Assembly: GCA_016839955.1 (NCBI GenBank)
Contig: JAEOTI010000520.1
Coordinates: 1-6,245, forward strand
Direction: 5' to 3'
Length of the DNA: 6,245 bases
Source: Candidatus Hodarchaeota archaeon
Lineage (GTDB): Archaea > Asgardarchaeota > Heimdallarchaeia > Hodarchaeales > YT1-057
Each line of letters opens with the position of its first letter. Position 1 is the stretch's first letter. A program made the translations under genes and the position numbers. This document shows positions 1-3,948 of the stretch, piece by piece. The notes beneath the pieces were generated by a model, which was given only the letters and a program-made list of their open reading frames with translations, ran no database searches and was not told the origin of the DNA.

Positions 1-1
1 G

Positions 2-142
2 ACAGAAGTGGCATGTTCCGTATCGTCTGCTGGTTCATTTATTACCTTTGATGATTTCCAAGGTCAAGATTTCTTAGTTTTCCAAATTGACTTCATAGGT
101 GGTGTTCAACAATTTAGACGAAATCTCACAAAAAGAAAATAG
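2..142 (+). CDS. C-terminal end of an unrecognised protein (5' partial)
   Basis: The frame is open from the left window edge and ends at TAG 140-142, giving 46 residues; the other two plus-strand frames are closed by stops before position 100. The residues read like a folded domain edge (short hydrophobic stretch with F-L-V-F-Q-I-D-F, then G-G-V-Q-Q-F-R-R-N) followed by a basic tail (T-K-R-K), which is a natural protein end. I do not recognise the family. The stop lies 42 bp before the next start on the same strand, so the two genes could be neighbours in one unit, although a possible TATA-like element sits in the gap. It could also be a chance open frame, since only 141 bp are visible. Confidence 0.5.
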   Translation, partial: TEVACSVSSAGSFITFDDFQGQDFLVFQIDFIGGVQQFRRNLTKRK

Positions 143-153
143 AGAATATTAGA

Positions 154-160
154 TTTATTA
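154..160 (+). promoter_or_regulatory. Possible TATA-like box for the gene at 185
   Basis: The sequence TTTATTA is centred about 28 bp before the ATG at 185. In archaea a TATA box at that distance would start the transcript at or next to the ATG, meaning a leaderless mRNA. No Shine-Dalgarno-like sequence is visible just before the ATG (only AAAAAGAT), which fits. In AT-rich DNA such a match is easily due to chance. Confidence 0.25.
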
Positions 161-184
161 AGCACGAATTTTTATCAAAAAGAT

Positions 185-787
185 ATGAACGAAAAGGAAA
201 TTAAAACACATTCTGGTAAATTTTTCTGGTACACTCTTAGTGAAAAGCTTTTAAATCATATTGATGAAATTGATTCAAGAATAATGGATGAGAGAGAAAA
301 ACTTCTCTCAGCATACCGCTACACAGAATGTATTAGGACAATCGGAAGTTTTCAAAAATTATCCGAGCACTTTTATTATTCGACTATTATTAGAGAGATC
401 AGATTCTCATTAGAATCAGTTATTCAAGCATTATACATTGATATTAATCACTATACGGCGAGTCTAAGCTCAAAATTAGAAGTTTACAAAGCTTTGTCAG
501 ATTTCCAAGGTTTCATTGCTAAAAATCTTTTTAACAGAGTCAAAGTTAAAAAATCTCTGAGAAAGAGGATAAGGAAGCAATATTCAGAATTATCAAATTA
601 TGTGCATGGTAGTAAGGACGAAATTATACAATTAACATCAAGAGACATTAATGATGTATTAGTCTTCCATTATGATGAGAACATGGAAAATTTTTGTCGA
701 AAAAAAGGGATAGAATTCGTTGATATTGTTCTCGATATATCAAAAGAGTTTGAAACCAAATATCTTGAGAAACTGGATTTGGATTAG
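185..787 (+). CDS. Helical protein with Y-x-E-L-S-x-Y-x-H motif (HEPN-like?), 200 aa
   Basis: The product is a soluble, Lys/Glu-rich, mostly helical protein with no signal peptide or membrane segment. Two motifs stand out: R73-x3-E77 in a helix (IREIRFSLESVIQALY, about 69-84) and YSELSNYVH at 133-141, preceded by a very basic helix (about 117-132, K/R-rich). A His ending a '[E/D]LSxYxxH' helix, with an upstream R/E helix, recalls HEPN-like or DUF5677-like helical bundles found near mobile and defence genes; this is from memory of such families, not from a search. The canonical HEPN R-x4-6-H is absent in strict form. The same pattern with almost the same spacing occurs in the convergent gene at 900-2036, which makes it more than chance. 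The ATG at 185 is the only good start; it lacks a Shine-Dalgarno sequence. Biochemical function is unknown. Confidence 0.8.
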   Translation: MNEKEIKTHSGKFFWYTLSEKLLNHIDEIDSRIMDEREKLLSAYRYTECIRTIGSFQKLSEHFYYSTIIREIRFSLESVIQALYIDINHYTASLSSKLEVYKALSDFQGFIAKNLFNRVKVKKSLRKRIRKQYSELSNYVHGSKDEIIQLTSRDINDVLVFHYDENMENFCRKKGIEFVDIVLDISKEFETKYLEKLDLD

Positions 788-820
788 ATTTCATCGACTT
801 CAAATAAGATCGAAATAACC

Positions 821-827
821 AAAAAAA
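821..827 (-). terminator. T7 run, likely terminator of the 900-2036 gene
   Basis: The minus strand carries seven consecutive T residues (A7 on the plus strand) about 75 bp past the stop of the minus-strand gene. Archaeal RNA polymerase terminates at such T-runs without a hairpin. It lies on the far side of the inverted repeat at 862-879. Confidence 0.4.
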
Positions 828-861
828 CTGATTATTAATATATTCGTTTCTATAGCTTTAG

Positions 862-879
862 CTCATCTTAAAAGATGAG
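862..879. terminator. Hairpin between two convergent genes
   Basis: CTCATCT (862-868) pairs exactly with AGATGAG (873-879) around a 4-nt loop TAAA. It sits in the 112-bp gap between two convergent stops and would form a hairpin in both transcripts. No T-run follows directly on either strand, so it may be an mRNA 3'-end stabiliser or a shared pause site rather than a classic intrinsic terminator. Confidence 0.4.
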
Positions 880-899
880 TATCAATTAAAGAGATAGGA

Positions 900-2036
900 T
901 TATGGAGCAATAAATGACCTTAAGCTATCTAATAGATACCTAATATACTCCAAACCATAGTTTAATGTGCCCCTTTCCATATTTATTGCACACATGATGA
1001 GAAATGTTTTTGTATAAGGAATCTGTTTCGGAAAAACAATTACACATTTTTTGAATTTTGGTGATTCTTGTTGAGTGAATATTTTCAATTTATTTGGATT
1101 TTGAAGTGCATAGGGACCAATAACCATAACAGCAATTTCCTTTAATTTTAGTATATCTGTAATTCCATCTCCTTCTGGGAAATAGGTTATTCTAATTTTA
1201 TTTTTGAAAACTTCTCTTATACCGATCTTGCCTGGAATCCCTTTTAATCCTGTTAATAATATTTTGACCTTAATAGGATCATTTTTAGTGGAAGTATCTG
1301 CATAAATAGATTTGGACAATTGAATGATTTTCCTAGATGAAACTATGAAGCTTTTACCTCTTTTAGAATATATCCTTTGATTTTTATTTAGAAATTCTTG
1401 ATCGTGATGTTTCAAAACTTCTTCAATGATATTACAATACAAATCTAGAACATCAAATGCAATCATATAAAAAATGAAATAGTTAGGATGAATTTGGTTT
1501 TGATTGATAATATAATCTTCAATGAAATTAGTAGAAAAATTCATCTTATCAGAGAAGGTTTCAAATAAAGTCACGTGAGAAAAATATCTACTAAGATCCG
1601 TGAAAAGAGTTTTAGTTCCTGGAAAAGTAGTGTAAAGATCATTCATAATTTCTTCGGTTGTTTTTTGTCGAACACGTCTTGATGGATCCGTAAAGTTTCT
1701 TATTACCCTAATGTACTCTTCTTCAGTGTTATTTAATCCATAATGAATTATACCATTTCTCTCGATTAGGGGTCTGAAGAAGTAGGCTGATATAAATCCC
1801 TCTCCTCTCTGCAGATTATCTGCTATATATCGGAGAATTCGATAATTAATAATTACATATGGAAATAAGTATTCTTTTTTCATAGTTTTAACGAGTTGAA
1901 GAAATCGCTCATAATTCTTGGTCAACCATTCAAAGTCATTTGTAAAACAATCATAGGAGACAGACCACCAGACATCTTGATTATCAACCTCTCTAAGCAT
2001 TTTTACAAATTTATTTGACTTGATTATTGAACTCAT
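900..2036 (-). CDS. Two-part protein: HEPN-like helical half plus TIR-like/Rossmann-like tail, 378 aa
   Basis: Residues about 30-245 are helical. They contain R88-x3-E92 (FFRPLIER) and FTDLSRYFSH at 145-154, the same arrangement as R73-x3-E77 and YSELSNYVH in the gene at 185-787; the E-to-H spacing is 62 residues here and 64 there. Residues about 255-340 change character: a beta-strand KVKILLTG (256-263), a strand IRITYF (281-286) followed by PEGDGITD (287-294), a strand IAVMVIGPYAL (301-311), and a strand CVIVFPK (331-337). This alternation, with an E-G-D turn before the third element, resembles TIR or related small nucleotide-fold domains, but I see no motif that proves it. There is no signal peptide or clear membrane segment. 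The ATG at 2036 is chosen because a TATA-like box lies at the expected distance; a 16-codon frame starting at 2061 overlaps the start (separate entry). I infer a sensor-effector or defence-type role; the reaction is unknown. Confidence 0.8.
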   Translation of the reverse strand: MSSIIKSNKFVKMLREVDNQDVWWSVSYDCFTNDFEWLTKNYERFLQLVKTMKKEYLFPYVIINYRILRYIADNLQRGEGFISAYFFRPLIERNGIIHYGLNNTEEEYIRVIRNFTDPSRRVRQKTTEEIMNDLYTTFPGTKTLFTDLSRYFSHVTLFETFSDKMNFSTNFIEDYIINQNQIHPNYFIFYMIAFDVLDLYCNIIEEVLKHHDQEFLNKNQRIYSKRGKSFIVSSRKIIQLSKSIYADTSTKNDPIKVKILLTGLKGIPGKIGIREVFKNKIRITYFPEGDGITDILKLKEIAVMVIGPYALQNPNKLKIFTQQESPKFKKCVIVFPKQIPYTKTFLIMCAINMERGTLNYGLEYIRYLLDSLRSFIAP

Positions 2037-2061
2037 CTAAGAAGGCCTTCAATTTATCCAT
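2011..2061 (-). other. Short frame overlapping the start of the 900-2036 gene
   Basis: An ATG at 2061 opens a 16-codon frame, MDKLKAFLDEFNNQVK, that ends at TAA 2013-2011, 24 bases inside the downstream gene and in another frame. Its residues look like a normal protein N-terminus. It could be a leader peptide, the original start separated from the gene by an indel, or chance. The TATA-like box position would put the transcript start at or just inside this ATG, which argues against it being translated. Confidence 0.15.
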
Positions 2062-2077
2062 TTCTAGGGATTTTTTT

Positions 2078-2090
2078 TTATATATTTTTT
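2078..2090 (-). promoter_or_regulatory. TATA-like box for the 900-2036 gene
   Basis: Read on the minus strand, this stretch is AAAAAATATATAA, followed by more A residues. Its TATA core is centred near 2083, so an archaeal transcript would begin around 2056-2060 and have a leader of roughly 20 nt before the ATG at 2036. A purine-rich stretch lies just upstream, as in a BRE. No strong Shine-Dalgarno sequence is seen. Confidence 0.45.
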
Positions 2091-2180
2091 CATGGAAAAT
2101 CATTGTCGCCAAACCAGCCTCATCTTCCTACTAGTGTGTCTAAATCAGTTAAGACTAGGATAATTAATAGACTTGCAATC

Positions 2181-2230
2181 AAAAAAAATGGTTCTTAGAA
2201 TGAATACCTTCATGTGAAAGCGAGAAAAAA
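2181..2230 (-). terminator. Two T-runs after the HEPN gene
   Basis: On the minus strand a T6 run (2230-2225) follows the stop of the gene at 2240-3088 by about 10 bp, and a T8 run (2188-2181) follows 37 bp later. Tandem T-runs right after a stop are typical archaeal terminators. They separate this gene from the next minus-strand gene, which has its own TATA-like box. Confidence 0.5.
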
Positions 2231-2239
2231 CACCCGTTG

Positions 2240-3088
2240 CTATTTAAAAAACAATTTTTGCGTTCGTTCAAGTTTTTCTTGGCATAAAGGGCATTCTAAG
2301 GAGTAAAATTCGAAAGCTCTATCTGTTGTTTTCGGTATGAAGGCAAATTTCTCTGTAATTTGTCTATCAATCTCGTAAGCGAATTCTCTTATTAGAGTAA
2401 AACTTTCATCAAGCTTTTCTTCCGATATGATGATTTCTCTTGAGTCAGGATCTACCTCCCATCCTTGAGAAGATATTTTAGTTATAGTTTTTGGGGGGAT
2501 GGTACGTTGGTTATGGACCAAGATATTACGGATTTTTCTTAATTTGTCAATAGAATCCGCTCTATGCGATTGAAACATAATATTCAGTTCATCCCTCAAG
2601 TATTCAATCATAGAATATAGGTTGTAGCTACGTAGTTTAGCACGAATGATCTTGATAATAATCTCATCCCGTTCTGTAGATTCGTGTATAAAGCTAAATA
2701 GAAGATCTGATTCTATCCCTATCTCCTTTTTCTTTCCACCATTTTTCCTTGATTTTCTGGGTTTCGTTTTCATTAATTTGGGTAAGTAGGACCAGATGCA
2801 GAAAAGTAAGTTTTGGAGGTACCATTCAAAGTGGGATATCCAGAGAATGATGCATTGATCACGGTTTAAGATGGATCTATTTTGTAGAAGTTGTTTTTTC
2901 CGATTTTGATCATCATACTTCCTAATGTCACCAGGATCAAATTTGAAATGCTCAATAGCTCGTTCTAACAAGGGAGAGATTTGTTCATAATTCTGAGCGA
3001 TTGCGTCAATATTAGACAAAAATGAGATTAAAGATTTGGATGGTCGATATTTAACTTGATTTTGTGACATTTTTTTACTTCCATTCAT
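2240..3088 (-). CDS. HEPN-domain protein, probable RNase/toxin type, 282 aa
   Basis: The product carries the hallmark of catalytic HEPN ribonucleases: RNILVH at 187-192, an R-x4-H motif beginning R-N, at the start of a helix (DKLRKIRNILVHNQ). An upstream helix with W83-I-S-H-F-E-W-Y (83-90) resembles the first HEPN helix of RiboL-PSP/MAE_28990-type members. Residues about 105-122 form a Lys/Arg-rich loop (KPRKSRKNGGKKK) that could bind nucleic acid. The C-terminus holds a single C266-P-L-C269 pair, half of a zinc knuckle. HEPN proteins of this kind cut RNA, often tRNA or mRNA, as toxins or defence effectors; catalysis here is inferred from the motif. No MNT-type or other antitoxin gene is adjacent. 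The start at 3088 is the longest choice; an ATG at 3070 (residue 7, MSQNQ) fits the TATA-like box better and would give 276 residues. The gene is flanked by its own promoter and terminator, so it appears monocistronic. Confidence 0.85.
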   Translation of the reverse strand: MNGSKKMSQNQVKYRPSKSLISFLSNIDAIAQNYEQISPLLERAIEHFKFDPGDIRKYDDQNRKKQLLQNRSILNRDQCIILWISHFEWYLQNLLFCIWSYLPKLMKTKPRKSRKNGGKKKEIGIESDLLFSFIHESTERDEIIIKIIRAKLRSYNLYSMIEYLRDELNIMFQSHRADSIDKLRKIRNILVHNQRTIPPKTITKISSQGWEVDPDSREIIISEEKLDESFTLIREFAYEIDRQITEKFAFIPKTTDRAFEFYSLECPLCQEKLERTQKLFFK

Positions 3089-3104
3089 AATATGGATTCA
3101 TAGG

Positions 3105-3112
3105 TTATAAAA
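3105..3112 (-). promoter_or_regulatory. TATA-like box for the HEPN gene
   Basis: The minus strand reads TTTTATAA, centred near 3109. An archaeal transcript would then begin near 3082, inside the first codons of the longest frame. This favours the ATG at 3070 as the true start, with a leader of about 12 nt, over the ATG at 3088. Confidence 0.4.
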
Positions 3113-3306
3113 TTGAAAAGAATATTTGAGGGTTTTAGTCTTGACCTATGAACTTAAGATCAACCTGAATACTCAAAAAGTTACTTTCAGTCTTGCCTAA
3201 TAGGGAGACATGATCTATAACATACACCAACAAGGGAATTCAATTAGAATGAGTCTGTAAAGCCAGTAGCTTTCCATCTCAATCCATTGAAACTCTTTTT
3301 TCTACT

Positions 3307-3312
3307 AAGGAG
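3307..3312 (+). promoter_or_regulatory. Shine-Dalgarno sequence before the broken gene at 3322
   Basis: AAGGAG ends 9 nt before the ATG at 3322. It is the best Shine-Dalgarno match at correct spacing in the window, although the frame it serves closes after 25 codons. It supports the view that a real gene once began here. Confidence 0.4.
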
Positions 3313-3321
3313 TGTTTTTAA

Positions 3322-3525
3322 ATGTCGTCAAAGGCTGGAATGCGGATATTCACTAAGATTTTGTCTGACAGATCACAGAAAAGATTAAAACCTTTATAAG
3401 CAACCCACCAGGGATTATTTCAGTTGTGGTTGTCGTGGATGAAATAGGAATGCTTATGATCATTAATTTCTGATCCTGTATTGAAATATAAATCAGAGTA
3501 TGAGTTTGCATCAATGAAACTTTAA
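3322..3525 (+). pseudogene. Frame-broken roadblock/LC7-like fragment
   Basis: An ATG with a good Shine-Dalgarno sequence opens MSSKAGMRIFTKILSD; the frame then closes at 3397. From 3369 a second frame reads on with ITEKIKTFISNPPGI, then SVVVVVDEIGMLMIINF, and stops at TGA 3471. From 3472 the first frame resumes with DPVLKYKSEYEFASMKL and stops at TAA 3523-3525. One missing base near 3368 and one extra base at 3471 would join these into about 67 residues. The order helix, P-G-I, V-V-V-D-E-x-G-M strand, then E-x-x-F-A-S-M helix resembles the N-terminal two thirds of roadblock/LC7 proteins, which bind small GTPases and are common in archaea. The usual later helix and strand are missing. Family assignment is by eye. 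It may be a decayed gene or an intact gene with two indel errors in the assembly. Confidence 0.4.
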
Positions 3526-3530
3526 ATCTG

Positions 3531-3575
3531 TCTTATTTTCTTTCTCTTCTTCATTCTTTTCTTTCTATTTCATTC
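3531..3575 (+). terminator. Polypyrimidine tract, possible archaeal terminator
   Basis: 41 of 45 bases are T or C on the plus strand, with several T4/T3 groups, directly after the end of the roadblock-like fragment. T-rich and pyrimidine-rich tracts end archaeal transcripts, so this may be the old terminator of that gene. Other explanations are a protein-binding tract or simple low-complexity DNA. Confidence 0.3.
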
Positions 3576-3799
3576 AAGTCCATATTTTTACAATTCTTAT
3601 CATATATTCAGCATATATTGCAGGCTAAGGTACGGTTTAATCATAGCAATTTTCCAAGACCATTTTGCATTTTTATTTTCCTGAAAGATATAAAAGAATG
3701 AAAAATCTCGTGAAAATTGAGTTAGAATCTACCTCCTCAATATAAAAAAAAGGAATTTTACTAAATTAGGATACATGGGGAGATTAAAATTTCGGTGAA

Positions 3800-3819
3800 G
3801 ATATCATAACATAGATATC
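3800..3819. repeat. Pair of GATATC palindromes, 14 bp apart
   Basis: GATATC occurs at 3800-3805 and again at 3814-3819, separated by ATAACATA. The spacing (14 bp start to start) is more than one helical turn. It lies about 75-90 bp upstream of the TATA-like box of the TrlF-type gene and could be a regulator site, though AT-rich DNA makes such pairs common. Confidence 0.25.
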
Positions 3820-3891
3820 AAAGACTAATTCATTTAAATCAATTGGATAACAGCTTGATCTTAATATCAGTTTGTAAAGAATCAAAGTCCC

Positions 3892-3898
3892 TTATATA
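3892..3898 (+). promoter_or_regulatory. TATA-like box for the TrlF-type gene
   Basis: TTATATA, preceded by CAAAGTCCC, is centred near 3895. Transcription would start around 3920, leaving a leader of about 28 nt to the ATG at 3949. The position fits an archaeal promoter. Confidence 0.45.
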
Positions 3899-3936
3899 GC
3901 AAATAAAAACAAGTTTCAGTGTAAGGATAAAAAGAT

Positions 3937-3940
3937 AGGT
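3937..3940 (+). promoter_or_regulatory. Weak Shine-Dalgarno sequence for the TrlF-type gene
   Basis: AGGT ends 8 nt before the ATG at 3949. It supports this start, and an in-frame TAA at 3928-3930 rules out a longer one. Confidence 0.4.
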
Positions 3941-3948
3941 CTAAGAAA

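Larger units (their letters stand above)
3089..3321. other. Intergenic stretch without an intact gene
   Basis: This region holds the promoter of the minus-strand HEPN gene at its left end. On the plus strand a 27-codon open stretch (3117-3197, stop TAA 3198-3200) has protein-like composition (for example ELKINLNTQKVTFSLA) but no ATG. A 16-codon frame (3210-3260, MIYNIHQQGNSIRMSL) follows a GGGAG sequence. Neither is convincing as a gene; they could be decayed coding sequence, like the fragment that follows at 3322. Confidence 0.3.
3526..3890. other. Non-coding stretch upstream of the TrlF-type gene
   Basis: I see no gene here. Short frames exist (for example 15 codons from the ATG at 3699, MKNLVKIELESTSSI), but they lack ribosome-binding sites and family resemblance. 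The stretch contains a polypyrimidine tract and a GATATC repeat pair, listed separately. An open frame across the pyrimidine tract has only Phe/Leu/Ser/Ile-rich residues dictated by base composition. Confidence 0.4.

Noticed and set aside
2092..2163. 23-codon plus-strand frame starting MENHCRQTS
   Set aside because: No ribosome-binding site, the nearby TATA-like stretch is too close to the ATG, and the peptide has no recognisable features.
3282..3296. CCATTGAAAC-like string resembling the end of archaeal CRISPR repeats
   Set aside because: It occurs once, with no regularly spaced copies and no spacers, so there is no CRISPR array.
3723..3745. AGGAGGT on the minus strand (3730-3736)
   Set aside because: No start codon with an open frame follows at a suitable distance, so it is not a working ribosome-binding site.
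3699..3746. 15-codon plus-strand frame after GATATAAAAG
   Set aside because: Too short, no Shine-Dalgarno sequence, and it stops in an A-rich stretch; it is most likely chance.
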